DNA from: Lachnospiraceae bacterium
Lineage (GTDB): Bacteria; Bacillota; Clostridia; Lachnospirales; Lachnospiraceae
Length of the DNA: 33,850 nt
Assembly: GCA_017520155.1 (NCBI GenBank)
Contig: JAFXGR010000149.1
Span: 1 to 33,850, forward strand
Direction: 5' to 3'
Both the position numbers and the translations under genes were made by a program. Of this stretch, positions 23,183 through 32,657 are shown piece by piece. Under the pieces are notes generated by a model. The model worked only from the letters and a program-made list of their open reading frames with translations. It was not told the DNA's origin and made no database searches. The first letter of the stretch is position 1, and the number at the start of each line of letters is the position of its first letter.

Positions 23183-24211
23183 TTAATCATATTCTGCGAT
23201 ATCATAAATTAATTTTTCGGTAGCTTCCCAGCCAAGACAAGGATCGGTAATGGATTTACCGTAAATACCTTCTCCGATTTTCTGACAGCCTTCCACCAGG
23301 TAGCTTTCGATCATAACCCCTTTTACCAGCTTATAGATATCAGAATTCAGCTTACGGTTGTGCATAACTTCTTTCGTAATACGTACCTGCTGTTCATACT
23401 GCTTGTTGGAATTGTTGTGATTTACATCGATGATACAGGCAGGATTTTTAATCTCTCTTTCTGCGTAAAGAGAAAGAAGCAGGCTTAAGTCTTCATAATG
23501 ATAGTTGGGAAGACTTCTTCCGTATTTATTTACTGCACCGCGAAGTACGGTGTGAGCCAAAGGATTACCTGTAGTTTCCACTTCCTGTCCGCGGAAGATA
23601 AAGGAATGTTTTTGCTGGGCAGCATAAACAGAGTTTAACATTACGGAGAAGTCACCACTGGTGGGATTTTTCATTCCTGCAGGAACATCAAAACCACTGA
23701 CAGTAAGACGATGCTGCTGATCCTCCACGGAACGGGCGCCAATAGCGACATAAGAGAGAATATCAGAGATATAAGGCCAGTTTTCCGGGTAAAGCATTTC
23801 ATCTGCAGCAGTTAGTCCTGATTCTGTCATACAACGAATATGCATTTTTCTCATGGCCATTAGTCCCTGAAGAAAGTCAGGTTTTTTTTCAGGATCGGGC
23901 TGAGAAACAATTCCTTTATATCCTTCTCCTGTAGTACGGGGCTTGTTAGTATAAATTCTGGGGATAAGAATTAGCTTATCTTTTACCTTTTCATTCACTT
24001 TGGATAAGCGATTAATATATTCGCAAACAGACTCCTCGTTATCAGCAGAGCAAGGTCCCACAATGACCAAAAACTTTTTGCTTTCTCCTCGGATTACCTG
24101 TGCAATTTCCCTGTCACGTTTTTCTTTTAGTAAAGCCAATTCCTCGGGGATAGGTAGATCACGTTTGATTTCCTCGGGAGTAGGCAGTGTTCTTACAACT
24201 TTAAAACTCAT
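23183..24211 (-). CDS. aroF: 3-deoxy-7-phosphoheptulonate (DAHP) synthase, class I
   Basis: 342 residues from MSFKVVRTLP; this start is set by GGAGG 5 bases upstream, and a Met four codons earlier is less likely. The AroF/G/H-type signatures are present: VIVGPCSADN (about 51-58), LIPRIYTNKPRTTGEGYKG (about 82-100) and the C-terminal DPCLGWEATE. The enzyme joins phosphoenolpyruvate and erythrose 4-phosphate, the first step of aromatic amino-acid synthesis. It is monocistronic. Its upstream region carries a 26-bp palindromic site, so transcriptional control is likely, probably by an unidentified repressor; feedback control cannot be told from sequence. Confidence 0.94.
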   Translation of the reverse strand: MSFKVVRTLPTPEEIKRDLPIPEELALLKEKRDREIAQVIRGESKKFLVIVGPCSADNEESVCEYINRLSKVNEKVKDKLILIPRIYTNKPRTTGEGYKGIVSQPDPEKKPDFLQGLMAMRKMHIRCMTESGLTAADEMLYPENWPYISDILSYVAIGARSVEDQQHRLTVSGFDVPAGMKNPTSGDFSVMLNSVYAAQQKHSFIFRGQEVETTGNPLAHTVLRGAVNKYGRSLPNYHYEDLSLLLSLYAEREIKNPACIIDVNHNNSNKQYEQQVRITKEVMHNRKLNSDIYKLVKGVMIESYLVEGCQKIGEGIYGKSITDPCLGWEATEKLIYDIAEYD

Positions 24212-24266
24212 AATAACCTCCATAGTATTCTGAACAGTTACGTTTATCTTATTTAATAAATTGATG

Positions 24267-24292
24267 CTTTAAAGTGATACATCACTTTAAAG
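24267..24292. promoter_or_regulatory. Palindromic operator candidate upstream of aroF
   Basis: CTTTAAAGTGAT and ATCACTTTAAAG are perfect 12-base inverted copies separated by AC. The right half overlaps the palindromic 12-mer CACTTTAAAGTG (24283-24294), and the left half is a near copy of it. A candidate extended -10 for aroF on the minus strand (TGA-TAAAAT) lies at 24313-24321, placing the dyad just downstream of the transcription start. Confidence 0.5.
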
Positions 24293-24358
24293 TGAAAAAG
24301 TAATATTGATATATTTTATCATATTTAAAAAAAAAGAAAAGTAGTAAAATTAAATTTT

Positions 24359-25669
24359 TTAAGATAAATATTTTCGTAAGAAAAATAAACATAAGAAGGA
24401 GGAAATAAGTTCACTAAGGATTAAGCCGTAAAGATAGCTGTTGATTCCGTAACGGGGAATCAGAAACATAACAAAAAATAAGCGAATTAAAAGCTCGGTA
24501 ACATTAATTAATAAAGTAAGAGAAGAGCGTTTTAACCCATTTAAAATACTGGAAAGTGTAGTGTGAAGATATAAAAAAGGACAAAGAAAGCTTAATCTTC
24601 TGATAAAAATACCTGCCAGCATACTGTGAAATAAAAGGTTTCCCAATAAAGGAGCAAGGAAGAAAAAGAATGAGCCGAAAATAAGTCCAAGAAAAAGACT
24701 TGTTCCTATGGTTTTATATAAGGTGGAGCGAATTTTAATTTTGTTGTTTTCCCCTGCAGCTTCAGATACGGTAGGAAGTAAAAGAACAGAAGCAGAATTG
24801 GTAAAGGTGGAGGAGAAAAAAATCAAACTTAAGGCCATTCCTGTAAAAACTCCGTAAATGCTTAACGAAGCGGAGGTAGAGTAGCCAAATTGTTTCAGGG
24901 CCTGAGGGATAGAGACAGACTCCAGACTATGAAGGATATTTACCATTACCCGGTTAAAGGTAAGGGGAATACTGAAGGTTACCATAGGCAAAATAGAAAA
25001 GTGAGCAAAGGAATGGAAAATAGAGGGTTTTTCCCATTTAAAATAAAAAAACAGCAGGGTTAAAAAGGAAGCCCCCTCTCCTATCAAGGTTCCGAAGCAG
25101 GTAAGAAGAATAGTGGGGGTAATTCCTCTAGAAAGAGAATAATAATACAATAAGATAATGCTTGTGCACCGGGTCAGCTGTTCAATGATTTGAGAAAAGG
25201 CAGGAACCACAGTTTCCTTTTTTCCGTAGTAGTAGCCGTTAAAACAGCCATGTAAAGCAGAAAGGGGGAAACTGAAAGCAAGAATTTTTAAAAGAGGGAT
25301 ACATCGTTTCTCCTGTAAAAAGGTAAGAGAAATAAATTCTGCCTGTCCATAGATTAAAATACTGTAGCCTAAAGCAAGAAGAAAACAAAAGGCAGAGCCT
25401 CCCAAAAGGTAAAAACGGCACAGGGTATGTTCTTTTTTTTGACAGGCATAGGCTACAAAACGAGAAATGGCAGTCTGCATGCCGGCAGTGGTAAGAGAAT
25501 AGCCCATCATGAGGACAGGAGTTATCAGCTGAAAGATTCCCATAGCCTCCTCGCCAAAGGCCTGAGCCACAAAAAGGCGGTAAAAAAAACCAATACCTCG
25601 ACAGAAAAGACCGGAAAAGCTAAGCAGCAGTGTTCCGAAAATAAGAGGATTTTTTTTAGGATTAATCAA
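24359..25669 (-). CDS. spoVB: SpoVB/MOP-family polysaccharide (lipid II-type) flippase
   Basis: A polytopic protein of about 436 residues with 12-14 hydrophobic helices. The N-terminal NPLIFGTLLLSFSGLFCRGIGFFYRLFVAQAFGEEAMGIFQL is typical of stage V sporulation protein B and related MurJ-superfamily flippases, which move lipid-linked precursors for cell wall or spore cortex. I prefer the TTG at 25667-25669 because AAGGTG lies 6 bases upstream. An in-frame ATG at 25696 has no ribosome binding site and would sit at the predicted transcription start (TATACT, 25700-25705). It points away from mnmA. SpoVB and other family members are hard to separate by eye. Confidence 0.83.
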   Translation of the reverse strand: MINPKKNPLIFGTLLLSFSGLFCRGIGFFYRLFVAQAFGEEAMGIFQLITPVLMMGYSLTTAGMQTAISRFVAYACQKKEHTLCRFYLLGGSAFCFLLALGYSILIYGQAEFISLTFLQEKRCIPLLKILAFSFPLSALHGCFNGYYYGKKETVVPAFSQIIEQLTRCTSIILLYYYSLSRGITPTILLTCFGTLIGEGASFLTLLFFYFKWEKPSIFHSFAHFSILPMVTFSIPLTFNRVMVNILHSLESVSIPQALKQFGYSTSASLSIYGVFTGMALSLIFFSSTFTNSASVLLLPTVSEAAGENNKIKIRSTLYKTIGTSLFLGLIFGSFFFFLAPLLGNLLFHSMLAGIFIRRLSFLCPFLYLHTTLSSILNGLKRSSLTLLINVTELLIRLFFVMFLIPRYGINSYLYGLILSELISSFLCLFFLRKYLS

Positions 25670-25719
25670 TACAGTCACCTTAAAAAATAGTGTCATAACA
25701 GTATATGTAATTGCCTTGG

Positions 25720-25748
25720 TTGACAGAACAAAGGACCGATGTTATATT
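25720..25748 (+). promoter_or_regulatory. Promoter toward mnmA (TTGACA-17-TATATT)
   Basis: TTGACA (25720-25725) and TATATT (25743-25748), 17-base spacer. Its transcript would carry a leader of about 260 bases that contains the whole second MITE. Another TTGACA at 25798-25803 lacks a strong -10 but would start transcription near the MITE edge. Confidence 0.68.
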
Positions 25749-25826
25749 GTGAATACTTTGAGAAAGGGTAAAATATCCTTTTAAAGAAGAACCATAATTG
25801 ACAATTGTTAAAACAATAGAATAAAT

Positions 25827-25834
25827 AAGTTATT
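25827..25834 (+). repeat. Target-site duplication, left copy (AAGTTATT)
   Basis: AAGTTATT abuts the left end of MITE copy 2 and recurs exactly at 25978-25985. Confidence 0.85.
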
Positions 25835-25977
25835 GTAACAGTTCAGCCTACGGCTTCCTGTTACAGGCGACACCCACATTTAAAGTTGCTTTCAGCAAGG
25901 TGCGTGTCGCTTTAATAACACTTACCTTTTCGTCCATGACCAATCAGTAAATGATTGGTCATGGGCTGAACTGTTAC
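25835..25977. mobile_element. IS66-type MITE, copy 2 (in the mnmA leader)
   Basis: A 143-bp element with the same plan as the copy at 18030. The terminal inverted repeat GTAACAGTTCAGCC is perfect over 14 bp, flanked by an 8-bp duplication AAGTTATT. Two inner stems differ from copy 1 by paired changes that keep pairing: TTGCT/AGCAA for TCGCT/AGCGA, and CATGACC/GGTCATG for CATGCCC/GGGCATG. The GCGACAC/GTGTCGC stem keeps 7 bp. No reading frame spans it. It ends 40 bases before the mnmA start, downstream of the likely promoter, so it should be transcribed as part of the mnmA leader. Confidence 0.85.
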
Positions 25978-25985
25978 AAGTTATT
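25978..25985 (+). repeat. Target-site duplication, right copy (AAGTTATT)
   Basis: Exact repeat of 25827-25834, immediately after the right end of MITE copy 2. Confidence 0.85.
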
Positions 25986-26017
25986 TACACCAAAAGAAAC
26001 AAAAGGAAGAAAATAAA

Positions 26018-27097
26018 ATGGGAAAAAAAGTAGTAGTAGGAATGTCCGGAGGAGTGGATTCCTCTGTGGCAGCATATTTATTAAAAAAACAGGGCTATGA
26101 TGTGGTGGGAGTTACCATGCAGATCTGGCAGGAAGTAGATGAACTTAAGGAAGAAACAGAGGGAGGCTGCTGTGGTCTTTCGGCAGTAGATGATGCCAGA
26201 AGAGTGGCAAGAGCATTGGATATTCCTTATTATGTAATGAATTTTAAGGATGTGTTTAAAGATAAAGTAATGGATTATTTTGTAGAGGAGTATTTGCAGG
26301 GAAGAACGCCTAATCCTTGTATTGCCTGTAATCGTTTTGTTAAATGGGAATCCTTGCTTTCAAGAAGTCTGGAGCTGGGAGCAGATTATATAGCTACTGG
26401 TCACTATGCCAGAATTATTCGCTTGGAAAATGGTCGCTATGCCATTCAAAATTCTGTTACTGCAGCCAAGGATCAAACCTACGCCCTTTATAATTTGACG
26501 CAGCATCAGCTGTCCCATACGTTAATGCCGGTGGGAGATTACACAAAAGAGGAAATCCGAAATATTGCAAGGGAGGCGGGACTTCCCGTAGCTCATAAAA
26601 AGGATAGTCAGGAAATCTGTTTTATTCCGGATAATGATTATGCAGGATTTATTGACAGGGAGGCAGGAGAGAGAGTGCCCGGTCCCGGAAACTTTGTAGA
26701 TAAAGAAGGAAAAGTGTTGGGAAAACATAAAGGAATTACCCATTATACCATTGGTCAAAGAAAAGGATTAAATCTTTCCATGGGTCATCCTGTTTTTGTT
26801 ACCGGAATTTGTCCAAAAACAGGTCAGGTAGTAATTGGAGAGCATGAGGATGTGTTTACCTCCCATTTGCTTTGCGATACCTTGAACTTTATGGGAATGG
26901 AAGATTTACGTGAGCCAAGACGTGTATTGGCAAAAATCCGCTACAGCCATAAAGGAGAGTATTGCCTCCTGGAAAGAATTGCAGAAGATAAGATTCGCTG
27001 TACCTTTGAAAATCCTGTTCGCGCAGTGACACCGGGACAGGCCGTTGTCTTTTACGAACAGGATTATGTACTGGGGGGAGGGACTATAGTGGAATAA
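26018..27097 (+). CDS. mnmA: tRNA-specific 2-thiouridylase MnmA
   Basis: 359 residues. The PP-loop [13 protein letters not shown] (8-20) binds ATP. The catalytic cysteines are C101 ([12 protein letters not shown]) and C201 ([18 protein letters not shown]), matching C102/C199 of E. coli MnmA. The C-terminal domain carries the IGQRKGLNL and YSHKGEYC stretches. It thiolates U34 of the wobble base in Lys, Glu and Gln tRNAs. AAAAGGAAG precedes the ATG. Its leader is unusual in containing a MITE. Its end overlaps the convergent histidinol phosphatase gene by 14 bases. Confidence 0.96.
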   Translation: MGKKVVVGMSGGVDSSVAAYLLKKQGYDVVGVTMQIWQEVDELKEETEGGCCGLSAVDDARRVARALDIPYYVMNFKDVFKDKVMDYFVEEYLQGRTPNPCIACNRFVKWESLLSRSLELGADYIATGHYARIIRLENGRYAIQNSVTAAKDQTYALYNLTQHQLSHTLMPVGDYTKEEIRNIAREAGLPVAHKKDSQEICFIPDNDYAGFIDREAGERVPGPGNFVDKEGKVLGKHKGITHYTIGQRKGLNLSMGHPVFVTGICPKTGQVVIGEHEDVFTSHLLCDTLNFMGMEDLREPRRVLAKIRYSHKGEYCLLERIAEDKIRCTFENPVRAVTPGQAVVFYEQDYVLGGGTIVE

Positions 27098-27899
27098 ATT
27101 GGGAAGTTCTGTTTTGGAAAACAGTATGGTAGCGAAAGCCGCAGTCTAACAGTACATTTTGGGCAAGGGAAAACTCATGCTGAAGGTTTTGGGGCTGATG
27201 AGCATCAGAACCTATGGTGATGATTTCACCTCCCAGACTTCGATAACGTTTTAAGATATCGGTAATGGGATGAAGCTGGCGAAGCCCGTATTTTAACCCG
27301 CCGGTATTCACCTCTAAGCCTTTGCCTCTTTCAATAAGAGCAATCAATAACTGATCAAAAATGTCCCGGTATTTCTCATAAGAGTACCGGGCATCTTTAT
27401 TTGGACCGTAACGAACGATATAGTCCAGATGTCCGTATACATCAAAGGAAGAAAAGGCTTTGATATTGTCAGTAATTTCCTTAAAGTAATCTTCATAAAC
27501 CAGATCTTCATTTCGTGTTTCAAAAAAAGAAGGATAATAGGGATCTTCGCCATAGAGAAGATGGGAAGAAGCAATAATAAAATCAAAAGGATGCGAAGAA
27601 GTATATTCTTCCAGCCTTTGGTTAAGGTGAGGCTGAATGCCCAGCTCTACACCCCAAAGTAAGGTTAACTGCTCTTTATATTTTTCCTTCAGGGTAAGAA
27701 AGGTATTTCTGTAGGCTAAGGTATCCAAAGAGAAGGTTAATCCATCCTTAGGATTGACAGGATAATCAAAATCCATATGTTCCGTAAAACAAAGATGGGT
27801 CATGCCAAGTGACAGAGCCCGTTTAATCATTTCCTCCATGGGAGTGGAGGAATCTGAAGAAAAATCAGTGTGACAATGATAATCAGTAGTAATTGCCAT
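27084..27899 (-). CDS. hisJ: PHP-family histidinol-phosphatase (HisJ type)
   Basis: 271 residues with the PHP metal-binding motifs in order: DYHCHTDFS (H8, H10), CFTEHMDF (E40, H41), a WGVELGIQ glutamate, [21 protein letters not shown] and the terminal GSDAHQP. This is the Bacillota-type histidinol-phosphate phosphatase of histidine synthesis rather than the HAD-type enzyme. No other his genes are near, so a related phosphoesterase role remains possible. AAGGAG is 7 bases before the ATG. A perfect 7-bp hairpin (GGAAGAA/TTCTTCC, 27953-27971) lies upstream near the probable promoter. Confidence 0.86.
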   Translation of the reverse strand: MAITTDYHCHTDFSSDSSTPMEEMIKRALSLGMTHLCFTEHMDFDYPVNPKDGLTFSLDTLAYRNTFLTLKEKYKEQLTLLWGVELGIQPHLNQRLEEYTSSHPFDFIIASSHLLYGEDPYYPSFFETRNEDLVYEDYFKEITDNIKAFSSFDVYGHLDYIVRYGPNKDARYSYEKYRDIFDQLLIALIERGKGLEVNTGGLKYGLRQLHPITDILKRYRSLGGEIITIGSDAHQPQNLQHEFSLAQNVLLDCGFRYHTVFQNRTSQFIPL

Positions 27900-28064
27900 G
27901 GTATAACTCCTTAATTATGATATTTTATTAATGTTATTGGTATATTTTTATAGGAAGAATACTCTTCTTCCACGCTCCATTATATAAAAATAACAGTAAA
28001 AAACAAGGATGAGAGACAAAAAACAAAAATAGTAGGGAATAAAGAATAAATTTAGAAATATGGC

Positions 28065-28093
28065 TTGTATTTTATAAGTAAATTAGTTACAAT
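28065..28093 (+). promoter_or_regulatory. gap promoter (TTGTAT-17-TACAAT)
   Basis: TTGTAT (28065-28070) and TACAAT (28088-28093), 17-base spacer. The leader contains TTTTGAC/GTCAAAA (28110-28138), a 7-bp stem with a 15-base loop, about 30 bases before the start codon. I see no other gene in 27900-28170. Confidence 0.7.
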
Positions 28094-28170
28094 GAATGTG
28101 CTGATAAAATTTTGACAAGGTTTTTGTGCCCGTCAAAAAAATATAAATTCATTTTTAGGAGGAATTAAAA

Positions 28171-29184
28171 ATGGCAGTAAAAGTAGCAATTAATGGTTTT
28201 GGCCGTATTGGTCGTCTTGCTTTCAGACAGATGTTTGACGCAGAAGGATATGATGTAGTAGCAATCAATGACTTAACAAGTCCTGACATGCTTGCACATC
28301 TTTTAAAGTATGACACAGCACAGGGTCCTTACAAATATGCAAGTACTGTTGTAGCTGGTGAAAACTCCATTACTGTAAATGGAAAAGAAATCACAATTTA
28401 TGCAAAAGCTAATGCAGCAGAGCTTCCTTGGGGAGAATTAGATGTAGACGTAGTTCTTGAATGTACAGGATTCTACACATCTAAAGCAAAAGCACAGGCT
28501 CACATCGATGCAGGTGCTAAGAAAGTTGTTATTTCTGCACCGGCAGGAAATGATCTTCCTACAATCGTTTACAATGTAAACCATGAAACATTAAAAGCTG
28601 AAGACAACATCATTTCTGCAGCTTCTTGTACAACAAACTGTTTAGCTCCTATGGCTAAAGCATTAAATGATTTAGCTCCTATCATGAGCGGTATCATGAC
28701 AACTGTTCATGCTTACACAGGAGATCAGATGATTCTTGACGGACCTCAGAGAAAAGGCGATAAGAGAAGAAGCCGTGCAGGTGCTTGCAATATCGTTCCT
28801 AACTCTACAGGTGCTGCAAAAGCTATCGGTTTAGTTATTCCTGAATTAAACGGAAAATTAATCGGATCTGCTCAGCGTGTTCCTACTCCTACAGGTTCTT
28901 CTACAATTTTAGTAGCTGTTGTTAAAGGTGCTGTTACAAAAGAACAGATCAACGACGCTATGAAAGCAGCTGCAACAGAATCTTACGGATACAACACAGA
29001 TGAAATCGTATCTTCTGATATCATCGGAAGTACTTTCGGTTCTATCTTTGATGCTACACAGACAATGGTAGCTCCTATGGAAGATGGAAATACACAGGTA
29101 CAGGTAGTTTCTTGGTATGACAATGAAAACTCCTATACAAGCCAGATGGTTCGTACAATCAAATACTTTGCTGAATTAGCTTAA
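28171..29184 (+). CDS. gap: Glyceraldehyde-3-phosphate dehydrogenase, type I
   Basis: 337 residues. The Rossmann start [17 protein letters not shown]34 in [10 protein letters not shown] (NAD preference) and the active site [12 protein letters not shown] with C153 are all present, as are the phosphate-binding [20 protein letters not shown] and [15 protein letters not shown]. It converts glyceraldehyde 3-phosphate to 1,3-bisphosphoglycerate in glycolysis. Codon use is visibly biased (few rare codons, many GCT, ACA, GAA), typical of a highly expressed gene, and TTTAGGAGGAATTAAAA is a strong ribosome binding site. It has its own promoter and terminator, separate from pgk. Confidence 0.97.
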   Translation: MAVKVAINGFGRIGRLAFRQMFDAEGYDVVAINDLTSPDMLAHLLKYDTAQGPYKYASTVVAGENSITVNGKEITIYAKANAAELPWGELDVDVVLECTGFYTSKAKAQAHIDAGAKKVVISAPAGNDLPTIVYNVNHETLKAEDNIISAASCTTNCLAPMAKALNDLAPIMSGIMTTVHAYTGDQMILDGPQRKGDKRRSRAGACNIVPNSTGAAKAIGLVIPELNGKLIGSAQRVPTPTGSSTILVAVVKGAVTKEQINDAMKAAATESYGYNTDEIVSSDIIGSTFGSIFDATQTMVAPMEDGNTQVQVVSWYDNENSYTSQMVRTIKYFAELA

Positions 29185-29303
29185 TTTTTGAAATTAACTC
29201 TCCGGAATATAAATTATAGATTTGGAGAAGAAGGCAAGGCTGATTAATCTGCAAGTTATTGTCAGGTTAATGATGTGTAAGAATCATGAATAAAAGGCCT
29301 ATC

Positions 29304-29338
29304 AAGGTCCGGTCTTATGGGACCGGACCTTTTGTTTT
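29304..29338 (+). terminator. Terminator after gap
   Basis: AAGGTCCGGTC (29304-29314) and GACCGGACCTT (29321-29331) pair perfectly around six bases, followed by TTTTGTTTTTT. A second short dyad (ATTGACC/GGTCAAT, about 29361-29382) lies before pgk. I cannot settle the pgk promoter: TTGACC at 29362-29367 could be its -35, but the matching -10 is weak. Confidence 0.9.
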
Positions 29339-29432
29339 TTGGATAAAAGTCATAGGTGGGATTGACCTGTTTTCGGGTCAATTGGTACAGGAATTTTATA
29401 GTTAAACAGATTAGCAAAAGGAGCATATGATT

Positions 29433-30656
29433 ATGTCATTAAATAAAAAAAGTGTAGATGATTTCAGTGCAAAGGGAAAAAGAGTTTTAGTAAGATGTGA
29501 TTTTAACGTACCGTTAAAAGATGGTGTAATTACAGACGAAACACGTATTAACGCAGCTCTTCCCACAATCAATAAATTATTAGCAGATGGAGGAAAGGTA
29601 ATTCTTTGCTCTCACCTTGGAAAAGTAAAAGAAGGTCCTAATGAAAAAGAATCTTTAGCACCTGTAGCAAAAAGACTTTCTGAAAAATTAGGAAAAGAAG
29701 TTAATTTCGTTGCTGATTATAACGTAACAGGAGAAGCAGCTACAGCAGCTGTTGCAGCAATGAATGAAGGTGATGTAGTTTTACTTCAGAATACACGTTT
29801 CCGTGGAAAAGAAGAAACAAAGAACGGAGAAGATTTCTCTAAAGAATTAGCTGAACTTTGTGATGCTTACGTTTGTGATGCTTTTGGTTCTTCCCATAGA
29901 GCACATGCATCCGTAGCAGGGGTAACAGAAGTTGTTCGTGCAAAAGGCGGTGACTGTGCAGTTGGATACTTAATGCAGAAAGAAATCGATTTCCTTGGTA
30001 ATGCAGTAGAAAATCCGGTAAGACCTTTCGTGGCAATTCTTGGTGGTGCTAAGGTTGCAGATAAATTAAATGTTATTTCCAACTTACTTGAAAAATGTGA
30101 TACTTTAATCATCGGTGGAGGTATGGCATTTACCTTCTTAAAAGCTCAGGGAATGGAAATCGGAAAATCCTTAGTAGATGATGAAAAGTTAGATTATTGT
30201 AGAGAAATGCTGGCAAAAGCTGAAAGCTTAGGAAAGAAATTATTACTTCCCGTAGATGCTGCAGTAGCAGAAGCTTTCCCTTCACCAATCGATGCTGAAA
30301 TTGCAGTTGATTATGTAGCAGCAGATGCAATTCCTGCTGATAAAATGGGACTTGATATCGGACCTAAATCTGCTGAAATGTTTGCAGAAGCAGTAAAAAC
30401 CGCAAAAACTGTTGTTTGGAACGGACCTATGGGTGTATTTGAAAATCCTGTTCTTGCAAAAGGAACAATCGAAGTTGCTAAAGCATTAGCAGAAACAGAT
30501 GCAACAACAATTATCGGTGGTGGTGACTCTGCAGCAGCTGTTAACCAGTTAGGATTTGCTGATAAGATGTCTCATATTTCTACCGGTGGTGGAGCTTCTC
30601 TTGAGTTCTTAGAGGGTAAAGCACTTCCCGGCGTAGTAGCAGCTGACGATAAGTAA
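29433..30656 (+). CDS. pgk: Phosphoglycerate kinase
   Basis: 407 residues from [15 protein letters not shown] lies 9 bases before this ATG and only 3 before the ATG at 29427. Hallmarks are [15 protein letters not shown] at the N-terminus, [36 protein letters not shown], the hinge region [12 protein letters not shown], and the nucleotide-binding [17 protein letters not shown]. It makes ATP and 3-phosphoglycerate from 1,3-bisphosphoglycerate. Codon bias is that of a highly expressed gene. tpiA follows after 43 bases with no terminator, so pgk and tpiA form an operon. Confidence 0.97.
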   Translation: MSLNKKSVDDFSAKGKRVLVRCDFNVPLKDGVITDETRINAALPTINKLLADGGKVILCSHLGKVKEGPNEKESLAPVAKRLSEKLGKEVNFVADYNVTGEAATAAVAAMNEGDVVLLQNTRFRGKEETKNGEDFSKELAELCDAYVCDAFGSSHRAHASVAGVTEVVRAKGGDCAVGYLMQKEIDFLGNAVENPVRPFVAILGGAKVADKLNVISNLLEKCDTLIIGGGMAFTFLKAQGMEIGKSLVDDEKLDYCREMLAKAESLGKKLLLPVDAAVAEAFPSPIDAEIAVDYVAADAIPADKMGLDIGPKSAEMFAEAVKTAKTVVWNGPMGVFENPVLAKGTIEVAKALAETDATTIIGGGDSAAAVNQLGFADKMSHISTGGGASLEFLEGKALPGVVAADDK

Positions 30657-30699
30657 AGCACTAAGCGAAAACAAAACAGAAAAAGTGAGGATAATAAAA

Positions 30700-31446
30700 A
30701 TGGCAAGAAGAAAGATTGTAGCCGGAAACTGGAAAATGAATATGACTCCCAGTCAGGCATTAGCATTAGTAGAAGAATTAAAACCTTTAGTAGCAAGCGA
30801 AACAGTAGACGTAGTTTTCTGTGTACCTGCAATTGATATTGTACCTGTTGTAGAAGCAGTAAAAGGAACAAATATTGCAGTAGGTGCTGAAAATATGTAC
30901 TTTGAAGATAAAGGTGCATATACAGGAGAAATTTCTGCAGATATGTTAGTAGATGCAGGAGTAAAATATGTTATCTTAGGACACTCTGAAAGACGTGACT
31001 ACTTCAAAGAAGATGATGTTTTATTAAATAAAAAAGTGAAAAAAGCTTTTGAAAAGGGCTTAACTCCTATTCTTTGTTGTGGAGAATCTTTAGAGCAGAG
31101 AGAAATGGGTGTTACTATGGATTGGATCAGATTACAGATTAAATCTGATTTAGTAGGTGTAACAGCTGACCAGGTTGCTTCTATGGTTATCGCTTATGAA
31201 CCTATCTGGGCTATCGGAACAGGAAAAACAGCTACTACAGAGCAGGCACAGGAAGTATGTAAGGGAATTCGTGAATTAATCGCTGAAATGTATGATGATG
31301 TTACAGCACAGGCAGTTCGTATTCAGTATGGCGGATCTGTAAATGCAGGCACAGCTGCTGATTTATTCTCTCAGGCTGATATTGACGGAGGATTAGTTGG
31401 CGGAGCTTCCTTAAAGGCTGAATTTGGTCAGATCGTAAATTATTAA
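30700..31446 (+). CDS. tpiA: Triosephosphate isomerase
   Basis: 248 residues from [14 protein letters not shown], with GTGAGGA 8 bases upstream; an earlier in-frame GTG at 30685 is unlikely. Catalytic residues are in place: N10 and K12 (GNWKMN), H95 (ILGHSERR) and E167 ([15 protein letters not shown]), and the phosphate-binding YGGSVNAG lies near the end. It interconverts dihydroxyacetone phosphate and glyceraldehyde 3-phosphate. It completes the gap-pgk-tpiA set, but no phosphoglycerate mutase or enolase gene follows here. Confidence 0.97.
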   Translation: MARRKIVAGNWKMNMTPSQALALVEELKPLVASETVDVVFCVPAIDIVPVVEAVKGTNIAVGAENMYFEDKGAYTGEISADMLVDAGVKYVILGHSERRDYFKEDDVLLNKKVKKAFEKGLTPILCCGESLEQREMGVTMDWIRLQIKSDLVGVTADQVASMVIAYEPIWAIGTGKTATTEQAQEVCKGIRELIAEMYDDVTAQAVRIQYGGSVNAGTAADLFSQADIDGGLVGGASLKAEFGQIVNY

Positions 31447-31517
31447 TATAAAAATCCTATCTTAGTGGATAATCTTTAAAATATTACACTGAAAAGGATT
31501 AGCTTTTAGAATATTAT

Positions 31518-31575
31518 AATAGCACCTATTCTGTAGTATGTTATACACAATAAACACAGACTGGGTGCTATTTTA
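31518..31575 (+). terminator. Probable terminator after tpiA
   Basis: AATAGCACC (31518-31526) pairs with GGGTGCTATT (31563-31572), followed by a short TTTT. The loop is long and holds a CTGT/ACAG inner pair. TATAAT also occurs at the left edge (31515-31520) and at 31616-31621, so promoters for the next gene may lie here. Confidence 0.6.
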
Positions 31576-31649
31576 TGATGAATTTGGGAATCAGGGGATA
31601 ATCTTCGTATCTTTTTATAATATAATCAGGAGATTGAGGAGGGGATAAA

Positions 31650-32549
31650 GTGAATAATATTCAAGAGATAAAGCATTTATTGGGTGGTTTGGAAAAATAT
31701 GGCCTTGATGAGGAAACAGTCCAAAAGGCTTTTGACGATACAGGAAGGCATATAGAAAGAAAAAAGGAAATACAAGAAAAAAAAGCAGTAGCTTTGTCAG
31801 AAGAAGATTTCCTTTTGTTAAAGTCGGTGGTATGTCCTGTATGTGATAATGTATTTAGTACGATGACAGTAAAAACAGGAAAGGCAAGAAGAATGCAGCC
31901 TGACTTTGACCTTAGACCAAGATATGAGTGCATTGATGTGAATAAATATGATGTTATTTCCTGCAGAAAATGTGGTTATACAGCCTTAAGTAAAGATTTC
32001 AGTCATGTCACACCCGGTCAGATGCAGCTCATTAGTGAAGGAGTAAAGAAGAACTATAAGCTGATTGATGAAGGACTTTCTGATTTTGCACCGGGATACG
32101 ATGTTTCCATTGAAAGATATAAATTGGCTTTATTGAACGCTATGGTAAAAAGGGCAAGAGTAAGTGAAAAGGCTTATATATGCTTGAAAATTGCATGGCT
32201 GTACAGAGGAAAAATAGAGGAATTAATAAAAGAAGGAGAGTTGATCGCAGCTGAATTGGCAGTGAAGCTGGAAGAATGTAAAGCAGAGGAAATAAAATTT
32301 TACCAAAGTGCATATGAAGGCTTTATTGAAGCCAGAGCAAAGGAGTCATTTCCAATTCGAGGTATGGATTCCAATACTTTTGAAATATTGTTGGCTGCCA
32401 TGTCCTTTAATCTTGATAAATTAGATGATTCAGCACGCTTTGTATCTACACTTTTAGTATCACATTCTGTGAATCGTGCTATAAAGAACAGAGCATTGGA
32501 CTTAAAGCAAATGATATTAGAGCGTAGGAAGGAAATTGGAGAACACTAG
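31650..32549 (+). CDS. DUF2225-family zinc-binding protein
   Basis: 299 residues from a GTG with GAGGAGGGG upstream. After a charged helical N-terminus come paired cysteines: VCPVC (C62, C65), YEC (C94) and SCRKCGY (C105, C108), the DUF2225 metal-binding arrangement. LRPRYECIDVNKYDVISCRKCGYTAL is diagnostic of the family. The C-terminal half is helical, with tetratricopeptide-like spacing (ALLNAMVKRARVSEKAYICLKIAWLYR). The biochemical role is unknown. It is flanked by a terminator on the left and followed after about 108 bases by an unrelated-looking gene. Confidence 0.87.
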   Translation: MNNIQEIKHLLGGLEKYGLDEETVQKAFDDTGRHIERKKEIQEKKAVALSEEDFLLLKSVVCPVCDNVFSTMTVKTGKARRMQPDFDLRPRYECIDVNKYDVISCRKCGYTALSKDFSHVTPGQMQLISEGVKKNYKLIDEGLSDFAPGYDVSIERYKLALLNAMVKRARVSEKAYICLKIAWLYRGKIEELIKEGELIAAELAVKLEECKAEEIKFYQSAYEGFIEARAKESFPIRGMDSNTFEILLAAMSFNLDKLDDSARFVSTLLVSHSVNRAIKNRALDLKQMILERRKEIGEH

Positions 32550-32657
32550 TGCACTTTTTATCTTAACCTAAAACAAGTAAGAAAAAACGAACATTTATTA
32601 GTTTATTTTTTGATGTGTCATTACACCGGGAGAGGTATACAGGAGGGATAATGTTCG

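Noticed and set aside
24231-24241. TGAACAGTTAC upstream of aroF resembling a MITE end
   Set aside because: Only a single 11-base match with one mismatch; no partner repeat, no element body and no flanking duplication.
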